Made by a program: the position numbers and the translations under genes. From positions 1 to 32,316 of the forward strand of contig CAMDRP010000024.1 of the NCBI GenBank assembly GCA_945906965.1: a stretch of 32,316 bases of DNA, written 5' to 3'. Shown piece after piece: positions 24,497-32,316 of this stretch. The notes under the pieces were generated by a model. That model was not told the DNA's origin. It did no database searches and worked only from the letters and a program-made list of their open reading frames with translations. How positions within the stretch are numbered: position 1 is the stretch's first letter; the number at the start of each line of letters is the position of its first letter. This DNA comes from Opitutus sp. GAS368. Lineage in GTDB: Bacteria > Verrucomicrobiota > Verrucomicrobiia > Opitutales > Opitutaceae.

Positions 24497-25504
24497 GTGA
24501 GCTACGAACCGCAGTTCTCAATTACCCCCAAACTGTTGTCACAGGTTGAAATCGTGGCGGCGCTGCGCGAACGCATTTTGGGCGCGACGGTCGAGCTCTC
24601 CTGGATGCCCGCACTGCAAAAGGATACCCGCACCCGCAACGTCCATGCCTCGACCGCCATCGAGGGCAATCCGCTGACCTTGGAGCAGGTACGCGCGGTG
24701 GAAGAGGGCCGTGAACCCGCCGCCTCCGACCCGCGTTCACGGCGAGAGGTGGTCAACTATTTCGCCGGTTTGCGGTATGTGGAGAAAAACGCCGCAAAGA
24801 AAACTATCCGCCACGAAGACCTGTTCAACCTGCACCGCATCCTCGCGGGCGAGGTCATGGATCAAGGCGAGGCCGGCCGCTATCGCAGCATCGCGGTGCG
24901 GGTGGGCAATTACCTGCCGCCAACGCCGAACGAAGTGTCGGGCCTGATGTTTGAACTTCTCGATTGGTGGAATAAGCGCTCCACGGGCCTATCCCCCGTG
25001 CTCAGCTCGGCCATCCTGCACTACCGTTTCGAGGCCATCCACCCCTTTGCCGACGGCAACGGCCGCACCGGCCGGGCGCTGGCGCTGTGGGAACTCTACC
25101 GGCGCGGTTTCGATACCCACCACATTTTCTCGGTGGACGAATACTACTGGGAAGATCGCCCGCGCTACTACGCCGCGCTGGAGGCGGTGCGCCACGCCGG
25201 GGAAGACCTGACTAGCTGGCTGGAATATTGCGCCGAAGGCCTGCGCCAGACCCTCGAGCGCGTCTGGCTGCGCGTGCAGGCCTATGACCTCAAATCTCCG
25301 GAAAAAATCGTGTTGCGCCCCAAACAGGAACGCCTGCTGGAACTGCTGCGCGACCACGGCACGATGGCACCAGCTGAACTCTGGAGCGCGCTCGGTGTTT
25401 CCAAACAAGGCACGCTGGATCTCCTGCGCCCCTTGATCGCGGCCGGCCTAGTGGAAAAGATCGGCAACAAAAAAACCGGGCGCTACGCCCTGCGCACCCC
25501 ATGA
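24497..25504 (+). CDS. Class II Fic-domain protein (probable AMPylase) with C-terminal winged helix
   Basis: The 335-residue protein has an N-terminal inhibitory helix STAIEGN (52-58, the [S/T]xxxE[G/N] class II motif, with Glu56). The Fic active-site motif HPFADGNGRTGR is at 182-193 with His182. Residues about 270-332 form a winged helix (ERLLELLRDHGTMAPAELWSALGVSKQ). Fic enzymes transfer AMP or a related group to a protein side chain, and the Glu blocks ATP until relieved. The target is unknown. The start is GTG; the next upstream in-frame codons offer no ATG and there is no Shine-Dalgarno sequence, so a leaderless or very short leader is possible. No separate antitoxin gene is next to it, which fits class II proteins. 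Confidence 0.9.
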   Translation: MSYEPQFSITPKLLSQVEIVAALRERILGATVELSWMPALQKDTRTRNVHASTAIEGNPLTLEQVRAVEEGREPAASDPRSRREVVNYFAGLRYVEKNAAKKTIRHEDLFNLHRILAGEVMDQGEAGRYRSIAVRVGNYLPPTPNEVSGLMFELLDWWNKRSTGLSPVLSSAILHYRFEAIHPFADGNGRTGRALALWELYRRGFDTHHIFSVDEYYWEDRPRYYAALEAVRHAGEDLTSWLEYCAEGLRQTLERVWLRVQAYDLKSPEKIVLRPKQERLLELLRDHGTMAPAELWSALGVSKQGTLDLLRPLIAAGLVEKIGNKKTGRYALRTP

Positions 25505-25693
25505 ACGAATCTCGAGTCCCGCGCCAAGCACATCGTCTCGGCCAAGCTAGCGGCGGGTTGGGGCGTCGTTGAGACCCGTAAGATTCTCCGCGTGTACCCT
25601 TGTGCTCGGCGCCGGAGACGCGGACGAAACTATGGGCGGGTTTGGGGGAGAAAGGATTTAGCTGGGAGCAGCTCGGTCCACCTGAGCAGATAA
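25505..25693 (+). pseudogene. Open frame continuing after the fic stop, likely remnant
   Basis: Directly after the fic TGA the same frame stays open for 62 codons to a TAA at 25691-25693. Its first part reads ESRAKHIVSAKLAAGWGVV, which looks protein-like. The later part is Arg-rich and less so. It has no start codon of its own and no recognised family. It may be the remains of a gene that was cut by the event that placed fic here. The stretch 25694-25755 holds nothing recognisable except the hairpin noted below. Confidence 0.3.
25540..25555 (+). repeat. Right copy of the imperfect 16-bp repeat flanking fic
   Basis: GGCCAAGCTAGCGGCG, 15 of 16 identical to 24395-24410. It falls inside the remnant frame after fic. 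Confidence 0.4.
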
Positions 25694-25746
25694 CGTAGCC
25701 TTCAACGGCTTTCAGCCTTATCTCTAACGCGCAGTCGGGCTAACTA

Positions 25747-25763
25747 GGCGCTCGTTTAGCGCC
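25747..25763 (-). terminator. Hairpin over the stop codon of the esterase gene (weak terminator)
   Basis: GGCGCT (25747-25752) and AGCGCC (25758-25763) form a 6-bp stem with a CGTTT loop that includes the TAA stop of the minus-strand esterase. The following minus-strand bases TAGTTAG hold only a few Ts, so termination strength is uncertain. Confidence 0.35.
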
Positions 25764-26544
25764 TCGCCCGGACGATGCGCACGAAGGCTTCGCGGGTTTC
25801 CATGTGCGGGTTGTGGCCGGATTCGGGGATGGTCTCAATCTGGGCTTGCGGGAAATGAGCGCGCACCTGCGCTTCGTCTTCCTTTAAGACGTAGCGCGAT
25901 TTGCCGCCGACCACGAAGAGCGTCTCGCCGGCAAACCGTTCGTCCGAGCCGAGGGGATTCTTTTCCATCGCGGGCAATGCGGCCGTAACCGCGGGCAAGT
26001 GAATCACCCAACGCCAGCCGTTGCCGTCGGGGGTGCGCTCGAGGTTCGTCGCGATAAACTTCCGCATCGCCCAGTCGTCCACGCGCGCCTCGAAGCGGAG
26101 TTCGGCTTCGGCGCGCGATTGCAGGCTCGTGAGATCGAGTTCGTTCATCGCGGCAAACTCCGCCCGATGCGCCACCCAGAAATAATCTTTCGGCGCGATA
26201 TCGACGACGATCAGTCGCGCCACGCGATCGGGATGCCGACACGCGAGGAGCATCGCCACCTTTCCGCCCATGCTGTGCCCGAGCAGCGTGACTCGCGCCA
26301 GGCCTTGCACATCGAGCCACGCGATTACGTCGCCGGCCATCGCAGCGTAGGTCATCTCGTCATCATGCGGTGAACCGCCGTGGTTCCGCAGATCAAGGGC
26401 GAGCACGTGATACATGTCCGTGAGTTCGCGCCCAGCCGTTTGCCAATTCCGCGAAGAGCCCAAGAGGCCGTGCAGAATCACCAACGGCGGTTTCCCCGCC
26501 CCGCCAAGATCACGATGAAAGAGTGGCACCACAACCGAAACCAA
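25756..26544 (-). CDS. YbfF-like alpha/beta-hydrolase esterase
   Basis: The 262-residue protein has LVILHGLLGSSRNW (oxyanion region), DLRNHGGSPH, the nucleophile elbow LLGHSMGGK with Ser91, VVDIAPKDY, and a C-terminal ESGHNPHMETREAF with the catalytic His. The DLRNHG, GHSMGGK and VDIAP blocks match YbfF-type esterases, which hydrolyse acyl-CoA or short esters in the cytoplasm. The start is uncertain: the frame opens with TTG at 26542-26544, while GTG codons at 26532 and 26529 are alternatives; there is no ATG in the right place. It is divergent from mutS. Confidence 0.85.
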   Translation of the reverse strand: MVSVVVPLFHRDLGGAGKPPLVILHGLLGSSRNWQTAGRELTDMYHVLALDLRNHGGSPHDDEMTYAAMAGDVIAWLDVQGLARVTLLGHSMGGKVAMLLACRHPDRVARLIVVDIAPKDYFWVAHRAEFAAMNELDLTSLQSRAEAELRFEARVDDWAMRKFIATNLERTPDGNGWRWVIHLPAVTAALPAMEKNPLGSDERFAGETLFVVGGKSRYVLKEDEAQVRAHFPQAQIETIPESGHNPHMETREAFVRIVRARR

Positions 26545-26626
26545 AGACGGGAATCGTTCCCGCCGGCAAGGTTCGGCTCATTTTTTCGTGTATTTCGCCG
26601 CGTTCGTGGTTTCCAATCCTCACTCC

Positions 26627-29194
26627 ATGTCTGACGTCCCCAAGCTCACCCCGATGATGCAGCAGTACTTTGAGGTGAAGCGCGGGCTGGCCAAAGACAC
26701 GTTATTGCTTTTCCGCCTCGGCGACTTCTTCGAGCTCTTCTTCGAGGACGCCGTGGTCGCCTCCAAGATCCTCGGCCTCACGCTCACCAAGCGCCAGGAC
26801 CACGCGATGGCCGGGCTCCCGTCCGTCTCCCTCGACAACTACGTCACCAAGCTTCTCGCCGCCGGCAAGAAAGTCGCCATCTGCGACCAAGCCGAGCCCG
26901 CCCAAGCTGGCAAACTCGTGCGTCGTCAACTCACCCGCATCCTCAGCCCCGGCACCACGCTCAACGCCGCGCAACTTGACGCCGCGCGCAACCACTACCT
27001 CTGCGCCCTCGCCCACGACAGTGCCGGCCTTCACGCCGCTTGGCTGGATCTATCCACCGGCGAGTTCCGCGTTGCGACCGATACAACGATCGCTGATCTC
27101 CTCCCCGTCCTGACCGCCCTTGATCCCGCCGAGCTGCTCGTACCCGACGGCGCCCTCGTCCGCTGGGCCGCCGCACCGCACGATCAAGCCGCCACGCACG
27201 CGCTCCATGCGTTTTGCCTCGGCCGCCTCACGACCGAGCTCGCCGGCTACCATTTCGAAACCGCTACCGGCGCCAAGACGGTCATGGACAGTCTCGGCGT
27301 GCTTAACCTACAGGGCTTCGGCTTCGCGCACACACACCCCGCCCTCGGACCGGCCGGCGCGCTCGTTTACTACGCGACGGAGAATCTCTGCGCCAAACCG
27401 GAAAACCTCCGCGGGCTCCAAGAATACCGCAGCGCCCGCACGCTCCTGCTCGACCCGGCGACGCTCCGCAATCTCGAGATCTTCACCTCTTCGCGCGGCA
27501 CCCGCGACGGTTCACTCCTCACCGCGATCAACCGCACCGCGACCGCCACGGGCGCGCGTCTCCTCGAGCGTTGGCTCGCCGCGCCTACGCTGGAGCTCGC
27601 GGCGATTCACCTCCGCCAACAACTCGTCGGCGAACTCCTCGCCCAACCCACTCCGCTAGCGACCTTGCGCGAACGCCTTGGCCATATCCGCGACATCCCG
27701 CGCATCCTCGGCCGCCTGCAAAATCGCCTCCGCAATCCCCGCGAACTCGGCGGCATCCGCGACACGCTTCTCCAATTGCCCGAACTCCGCGCGACACTCG
27801 CGGCCTTCGGCCCGTCGGAGGCGTTGACCGCCATCAGCGCACAACTCCAAGAACTGCCACCGCTGCGCCAGCTCCTGGTCTCCGCCCTCGCCGACGAACT
27901 GCCCGCCGATTTCACCGACGGCAATTTCATCCGCGCCAGTTACGACGCCGAACTCGACCGCCTGCGCGCGCTTACGAGCGACAACAAAACCTGGCTCTCC
28001 GATCTCGAGCGCGCCGAGCAAGAACGCACCGGCATCCGCAGCCTAAAAGTCCGCTTCACGAATAATTTTGGTTACTACATCGAAGTCACCAAGGCCAACC
28101 TCCACCTCGTCCCCGCCGACTACATTCGACGCCAGACCACAGTCGGCGGCGAGCGCTACGTCACCGAGGCGCTTAAGCTAAAGGAGAAGGAAATCTTTCA
28201 CGCCGAGGAAAACGCCCTCGCCCGCGAACACGCTCTCTTCGCGACCCTCATCGCCGCGATTCTCGACGATTCCATCGCGCTAGCGCAAACCGCAGATGCA
28301 CTCGCCGAACTCGACGTGCTCGCCGGCTGGGCCCTGCTTGCCCGCGAATGGGATTATTGCCGCCCGGTCCTGGATGAAGGCGACGTCTTGGAGATCACCG
28401 AAGGCCGCCACCCGGTCGTCGAACAAATGCTCAAGTCCGCCGACGTCGCCCTAGCGCGCGGCGCCACCTCGGCCTTTGTGCCCAACGACACCGTGCTCGC
28501 CTGCGACGACGCGCAGATCGCGTTGCTCACTGGCCCCAACATGGCCGGTAAATCCACCTACATTCGCCAAGTAGCCCTCATCACGCTCATGGCCCAAGTC
28601 GGCTGCTGGGCGCCCGCGAAAACCTGCCGCGTCGGCCTCGTAGATCGCATTTTCTCCCGCGTCGGTGCCAGCGACGATCTCGCGCGCGGCAACTCGACCT
28701 TCATGGTCGAGATGAACGAGACCGCCAACATCCTCAACAACGCCACCGCGCGCTCGCTCATCATCCTCGACGAGATCGGCCGCGGCACCTCGACCTACGA
28801 CGGCCTCAGCATCGCCTGGGCGGTGGTCGAACACCTCCATCGTGAGCCCGAGCGCGGCCCGCGCACACTCTTCGCGACTCATTACCAAGAGCTCACACAA
28901 CTCGACAAACACCTCCCGCGCCTGCGCAACTTCTCCGTCGCGGTGAAGGAGTGGAACGACGACATCGTCTTCATGCGTCGTGTCGTCCCCGGCGCCGCGG
29001 ATCGCAGTTATGGCATCCAAGTCGCCCGCCTCGCCGGCTTGCCCTTGAGTGTGATTGACCGCGCGAAAACCATCCTCGCGAAACTTGAAAGCGACGACGC
29101 CACCGTGGCTTTACCCGCGCCAACGCTGACGGCAAAACCCAAACGGAAAATCACCATCACGCCAACGGACGACTCGCAACTGAGCTTACTGTAA
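26627..29194 (+). CDS. mutS: DNA mismatch repair protein MutS
   Basis: The 855-residue protein starts at ATG 26627 (MSDVPKLTPMMQQYF). The mismatch-contact motif is LLFRLGDFFELFFEDA, retaining the Phe-x-Glu that wedges into mispairs. The ATPase carries Walker A TGPNMAGKST near residue 635 and DEIGRGTSTYDGLSIAW near 715, with the ATHYQEL motif after it. Between are the connector, core and clamp regions (FTNNFGYYIEVTKANLHLVP). It has the usual length for bacterial MutS1 and no MutS2 Smr domain. It recognises mismatches and recruits MutL. It converges on the DAHP synthase gene with a 9-bp gap. Confidence 0.96.
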   Translation: MSDVPKLTPMMQQYFEVKRGLAKDTLLLFRLGDFFELFFEDAVVASKILGLTLTKRQDHAMAGLPSVSLDNYVTKLLAAGKKVAICDQAEPAQAGKLVRRQLTRILSPGTTLNAAQLDAARNHYLCALAHDSAGLHAAWLDLSTGEFRVATDTTIADLLPVLTALDPAELLVPDGALVRWAAAPHDQAATHALHAFCLGRLTTELAGYHFETATGAKTVMDSLGVLNLQGFGFAHTHPALGPAGALVYYATENLCAKPENLRGLQEYRSARTLLLDPATLRNLEIFTSSRGTRDGSLLTAINRTATATGARLLERWLAAPTLELAAIHLRQQLVGELLAQPTPLATLRERLGHIRDIPRILGRLQNRLRNPRELGGIRDTLLQLPELRATLAAFGPSEALTAISAQLQELPPLRQLLVSALADELPADFTDGNFIRASYDAELDRLRALTSDNKTWLSDLERAEQERTGIRSLKVRFTNNFGYYIEVTKANLHLVPADYIRRQTTVGGERYVTEALKLKEKEIFHAEENALAREHALFATLIAAILDDSIALAQTADALAELDVLAGWALLAREWDYCRPVLDEGDVLEITEGRHPVVEQMLKSADVALARGATSAFVPNDTVLACDDAQIALLTGPNMAGKSTYIRQVALITLMAQVGCWAPAKTCRVGLVDRIFSRVGASDDLARGNSTFMVEMNETANILNNATARSLIILDEIGRGTSTYDGLSIAWAVVEHLHREPERGPRTLFATHYQELTQLDKHLPRLRNFSVAVKEWNDDIVFMRRVVPGAADRSYGIQVARLAGLPLSVIDRAKTILAKLESDDATVALPAPTLTAKPKRKITITPTDDSQLSLL

Positions 29195-29203
29195 ACGGGA
29201 CTT

Positions 29204-30235
29204 TTAACAGCGGCGGAGGGCCCAGAGTTGTTTAGCCTGGGTAATCGTCTTCTTGAGCACCTCTGGCGTGAGCGCTTGTTTAGGATCATCGCCAATTCCT
29301 TTCGTCGGTTCGACGTGGGCCTCGATGCAAAGGCCATCCGCGCCATAAGCAACGGCGGCAAGCGCGGCCGCGGGGACGTAACTTGCCTTGCCGACCGAAT
29401 GCGATGGATCCACAACGACGGGCGCCCAGGTTTTTTCTTTCAACAGCGGAGTGATGCTTTCGTCGGGGTGATTCCTATAACCGTCGAGCGTAGGCGTGGT
29501 GCCACGCGGGCAGAGAATGACATTGGGATTGCCGAAAGCGGCGATGTATTCCGCGGCCGAGATGAACTCGTTGAGCGGGCCCATGTGGATGCTACGCTTG
29601 AGCAAGACCGCAGTGTCGCGCTCGCTGATCGCTTTGCCAATCGCACGGAGGAGCGAATAGTTGAGGGCGTTGCGGGCCCCGACTTGGAGCGTCGTCACCC
29701 CCGCATCGAGCGCGAGTGCGATGTGGGCTTCTTCCATCACCTCGGTATCGACGGGCAAACCCGTCCGGCGCGAGGCCTCCATCAAAATATCGAGCGACTT
29801 CACATCGCCTTGGAATGAATATGGATTGGTACGCGGCTTCCACACGCCGCCGCGCAGCGCGTTGGCCCCAGCTTCCTTCACCGCCGCCGCGGTTTCATAA
29901 AAGTAATTGGGGTTCTTCGGATCGATGGTGCAGGCGCCCGCGATTACGAACAGTTCCTCGCCGAGCGTGACCCCACCGATTTTGATCCGGTGGCTGGCCA
30001 AGTCCGAACGTTTGTCCATGAGCTTGAACGGCGACTGAATGCGATCGATGCGATCAATGTACTCCAGCCCTTCGAGCCGGTTGATCATGAGGTCTTCGCG
30101 CTCATCACCGACGATAGCATAAATGGTACGCACCGCGCCGATGATCGGCTGAATCTGACAGCCAAACTCCGCGACGATGGCGGTGATCTCGGCGAGTTGC
30201 TCGGAGCTGAGGCGATTGGATTTCGGCAGAATCAT
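29204..30235 (-). CDS. 3-deoxy-7-phosphoheptulonate (DAHP) synthase, AroF type
   Basis: The 343-residue enzyme starts at ATG 30233-30235 (MILPKSNRLSSEQL); 99 Arg-rich residues upstream in the same frame are not part of it. Residues about 1-70 form the small ferredoxin-like regulatory domain. The barrel has VIAGACTIDP with the metal-ligand Cys (most family members read GPCSxE), LRGGVWKPRTNPYSFQG, LLKRS, DPSHSVG with His and CIEAHVEP with Glu. It joins phosphoenolpyruvate and erythrose 4-phosphate to open the shikimate pathway. The Thermotoga-type length and N-terminal domain suggest feedback by an aromatic amino acid. Confidence 0.92.
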   Translation of the reverse strand: MILPKSNRLSSEQLAEITAIVAEFGCQIQPIIGAVRTIYAIVGDEREDLMINRLEGLEYIDRIDRIQSPFKLMDKRSDLASHRIKIGGVTLGEELFVIAGACTIDPKNPNYFYETAAAVKEAGANALRGGVWKPRTNPYSFQGDVKSLDILMEASRRTGLPVDTEVMEEAHIALALDAGVTTLQVGARNALNYSLLRAIGKAISERDTAVLLKRSIHMGPLNEFISAAEYIAAFGNPNVILCPRGTTPTLDGYRNHPDESITPLLKEKTWAPVVVDPSHSVGKASYVPAAALAAVAYGADGLCIEAHVEPTKGIGDDPKQALTPEVLKKTITQAKQLWALRRC

Positions 30236-30323
30236 GTCGTTAAGCGTAACAAAGAAACACAAACGGCGCTTCGAGGGAAGTCTGCGGTAACGCCGGAACG
30301 CGGCCGCTCCGATCAGCGACACG

Positions 30324-31085
30324 TTAAAGCCACGCTTCAAATTCCGCCGGCAGCGGTGCCTTCGCCGCAAAATCAAACTCCTTGCCGTGCCACGCGTAGG
30401 CGAAACTCGTCTCCAGCGAATGCAAAAAAAGCCGCTTCGTTTCCGCCTGTTTGGCGAAAGCGCGATTGCGGGTGAAATCGCCGTACGTTTGATCGCCGAC
30501 GATCGGCAGATGACGTTTGGCGCATTGCACACGGAGTTGATGACTGCGCCCCGTCTGCGGCTCGAGGCGAATCAACGTGAGCTTAGGTTGCTTGCGCCCG
30601 ACGCGCACGACGCTCATGCGGCTTTCCGAAGGCATGTGACCGGCGTGGGCCGCCGTGCGGATTTGGCCACCTTTTTTTTCAACCGCGAGCAAATCGCGCC
30701 AGACTTCTACTGACTTCGCGGGCGCGCCAAACACCAGCGCGTGATAAACTTTCCGCACCTGTTTCCGTTTAAATTGCGCCCGAATCTCCTTCGCCAATTC
30801 CTCGCTGGCCGCGACGAGCATCACGCCCGAGGTCGCTGAATCGAGCCGGTTCAACAACCATAAGCGCCGCACGGCGCCGGCCGCATCGCGCCATTCGTAA
30901 AATTCCCCGTCGAGGGTGTACCGGGCGTCGACCAAGGCCTTGGGTTGATCTGACGATTGATTGGGATGCGACAAGACGCCGGCGGGTTTCACAAATGCCG
31001 CCAGCCCATTTACATCGCTCACGATGCGCGTCACGTCGCGGCCGATTGGCACGCCGGTCCAAAAACTCTCCGGCACGCCGCTCAC
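30324..31085 (-). CDS. RluA-family pseudouridine synthase
   Basis: The 253-residue protein has the RluA catalytic block LNRLDSATSGVML with the active-site Asp, followed by KVYHALVFG, LEPQTGRSHQLRVQCAKRHLPIVGDQTYG and a final LHSLETSFAY. It lacks an N-terminal S4 domain. It would turn a uridine in rRNA or tRNA into pseudouridine. The start is GTG at 31083-31085 and overlaps the stop of the TonB-like gene as GTGA, so the two are translationally coupled. The exact RNA target cannot be told. Confidence 0.9.
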   Translation of the reverse strand: MSGVPESFWTGVPIGRDVTRIVSDVNGLAAFVKPAGVLSHPNQSSDQPKALVDARYTLDGEFYEWRDAAGAVRRLWLLNRLDSATSGVMLVAASEELAKEIRAQFKRKQVRKVYHALVFGAPAKSVEVWRDLLAVEKKGGQIRTAAHAGHMPSESRMSVVRVGRKQPKLTLIRLEPQTGRSHQLRVQCAKRHLPIVGDQTYGDFTRNRAFAKQAETKRLFLHSLETSFAYAWHGKEFDFAAKAPLPAEFEAWL

Positions 31086-32194
31086 TGATAATAAAAGGTG
31101 AACGTCATGTCCTGCGAGTCACCCAACATCGCGACCATGTCATCCGACCATTTTCCGTAAGGCGAACGCGCCGTGATGGCGCTGATGCACGCTTCTTTAC
31201 CTTGATCGCTGGAGGTGTTCTTGACGTCGATAATCGTCGTGATTTTACCGTCGGAATCCATGCGGAAACTCACGGTCACCGTGGTGCCCGAAGGCGGATA
31301 AAGTGTGCTGGAAAGCAAGATGCGATCCCACTGGATCTGCACAGTCTCAATCATGCGTTGCAGATAAACCCCGTAGTTGCTCCAACGCGCATCGACCGCG
31401 GTGGGCCCGATGTTCATCGTGCCAAATTTATTGTCCGAGAAAATACCCGGACGCACCTGCTGCTTTTGCAGCACGGGACGGGGCTGCGGTTTCTGGCGAT
31501 CGATCTTGGGCATGCTCGCCTCTGCGCCTTGGAGCAGCGGCGCATTTTTGATGCCTTCAACCCGCTCGAGCACCGCTTTGGCGCCCTCGACGAATTTGGC
31601 GATGTTGCTGCCAAAGGCATCGGCGTTGTCGCCTTCTTTCTTCTCAAAACCGGAGAGGGGATTCTGCTCCTGCTTCGGGGCCTCTTGCGGCGCGTCTTTG
31701 GCGGCAACTTCGACGGGCGGAGCCATCGGCACCGATTCCTGGGGCTTGGTGAGTTGCCCGTCGACGATCTGCGTGGATTGAATGTCTTTTTTCCCATCGA
31801 GCGCGGGCATGTCGTTCTTGCCGTTGGGCGTCGGCTTCTCCTGCGCGACCTGCTGGTTCATGAAACTGAAATTATTTGTCTTATCGGGCGGATTATCCGG
31901 TGCGTCGGGATTGGCCTCCACGAACTTTGAGGGCAGCGGCTTGGGTGGCGACTTCGGCGCTTCAAACTCCTCGGGCGCCATTTCGATACTGAAAGTCTGG
32001 GGCGGCGGCGTGCGCGGCACCAAGGACTCCGGCGCAACCTTCAACAAATAGGGAGCCGCCACAAAAAGCAGCAAGTGCAACACAAGCGTGCCGATGACGC
32101 CAATTTGGATCGAGCGCACCTCGGGGTTGGTCGACAACCGCGGCAAGGCCCGGCGTGATCGGGTCGGCGGCGGCTCGGTTAAAAGGGTGCTCAT
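31082..32194 (-). CDS. TonB-like protein of unknown role
   Basis: The 370-residue protein starts at ATG 32192-32194. It has one N-terminal membrane segment (about residues 30-55: IQIGVIGTLVLHLLLFVAAPYLL), a long Pro/Lys/Asp/Gln-rich stretch to about residue 230, and a C-terminal domain with VSFRMDSDGKITTIIDVKNTSSDQGKEACISAI, typical of the TonB C-terminal fold. It differs from the protein at 19087-20028 and has no exbB or exbD next to it. The gene is between maf (32-bp gap) and the rluA-like gene (overlap). Confidence 0.75.
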   Translation of the reverse strand: MSTLLTEPPPTRSRRALPRLSTNPEVRSIQIGVIGTLVLHLLLFVAAPYLLKVAPESLVPRTPPPQTFSIEMAPEEFEAPKSPPKPLPSKFVEANPDAPDNPPDKTNNFSFMNQQVAQEKPTPNGKNDMPALDGKKDIQSTQIVDGQLTKPQESVPMAPPVEVAAKDAPQEAPKQEQNPLSGFEKKEGDNADAFGSNIAKFVEGAKAVLERVEGIKNAPLLQGAEASMPKIDRQKPQPRPVLQKQQVRPGIFSDNKFGTMNIGPTAVDARWSNYGVYLQRMIETVQIQWDRILLSSTLYPPSGTTVTVSFRMDSDGKITTIIDVKNTSSDQGKEACISAITARSPYGKWSDDMVAMLGDSQDMTFTFYYQ

Positions 32195-32226
32195 GGACGC
32201 TGGGCTTCGGGAGGGTTGCGACTCAT

Positions 32227-32316
32227 TCAGCCCAGCAGACCGCACCGGGTCAAAATTTGTTTCGTAGTTTCTAACGGCAATCCGATGATATTCGACAACG
32301 ACCCTTGGTAACGCTC
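32227..32316 (-). CDS. maf: 3' end of maf (nucleotide pyrophosphatase), 5' part outside window
   Basis: The last 29 residues before a TGA (32227-32229) include GSLSNIIGLPLETTKQILTR. The 'GS.sNv.GLPle.....L' ending is the conserved C-terminus of Maf/YhdE-family proteins, which hydrolyse non-canonical or dTTP/UTP-type nucleotides. The rest lies beyond the right edge. It is upstream of, and co-directional with, the TonB-like and rluA-like genes. Confidence 0.8.
   Translation of the reverse strand, partial: ERYQGSLSNIIGLPLETTKQILTRCGLLG

Noticed and set aside
26546-26562. Short inverted repeat GGGAA-TCG-TTCCC between the esterase and mutS
   Set aside because: It lies between divergent genes, the stem is short and no T run fits a terminator; no operator role can be supported.
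30236-30532. 99-residue Arg-rich extension of DAHP synthase
   Set aside because: The family starts at the ATG 30233-30235 and the extension overlaps the end of the rluA-like gene.

Overview
The window looks like the chromosome of a verrucomicrobial bacterium, most probably of the Opitutales/Opitutaceae type. This is an inference from gene families and context: a GC-rich genome, an ole-type thiolase with its hydrolase, a ThuA-like protein, an esterase/SMP-30 fusion, TolQ-TolR-TonB, and rluA next to a TonB-like gene and maf. No rRNA or other decisive taxonomic marker is present.

Layout. (1) Bases 1-2,800 are an accretion zone: a C-terminal fragment of a possible RelE/ParE toxin, a VapBC-type pair, a Phd/PemK(MazF) pair on the other strand, insertion-sequence debris, and a second VapBC-type pair. 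(2) Bases 2,849-12,533, minus strand, hold a run of tightly packed lipid genes. In transcription order they are: ketosynthase (FabF-like), acyl carrier protein, a hairpin with a short T run, CrtI-like FAD oxidoreductase, exported TIM-barrel protein, second CrtI-like FAD oxidoreductase, FabZ, FabI-like reductase, OleA, OleB, and a GtrB-like glycosyltransferase. (3) Bases 12,596-18,818 hold galE, a secreted esterase/SMP-30 fusion, a ThuA-domain protein, a sigma-54 response regulator and a site-2-type metalloprotease. (4) Bases 18,911-24,174 hold tRNA-Ala(GGC), tolQ-tolR-tonB/tolA, a PfkB-family sugar kinase, tmk and the DNA polymerase III delta-prime gene. (5) Bases 24,175-25,755 hold a lone class II Fic gene with repeats in its promoter and non-coding remnants on both sides. 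(6) Bases 25,756-32,316 are housekeeping: a YbfF-like esterase, mutS, DAHP synthase, an RluA pseudouridine synthase, a TonB-like protein and the 3' end of maf.

How the genes work together. The most interesting system is the minus-strand lipid cluster. It carries its own ketosynthase, carrier protein, dehydratase and enoyl-reductase-like SDR, so it could build an acyl chain separately from housekeeping fatty acid synthesis. Two CrtI-like oxidoreductases could desaturate or otherwise oxidise that chain. OleA would then join two acyl chains head to head, and OleB belongs to the beta-lactone decarboxylase branch of the haloalkane-dehalogenase fold. The usual partners OleC and OleD are not in the window; their expected place is taken by a glycosyltransferase and then by toxin-antitoxin and IS debris. 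The product could be an unusual polyene or ketone/olefin lipid, but this is inference.

Start codons were chosen by family alignment and by four-base overlaps (ATGA, GTGA) with upstream genes. Several longer upstream extensions were rejected.
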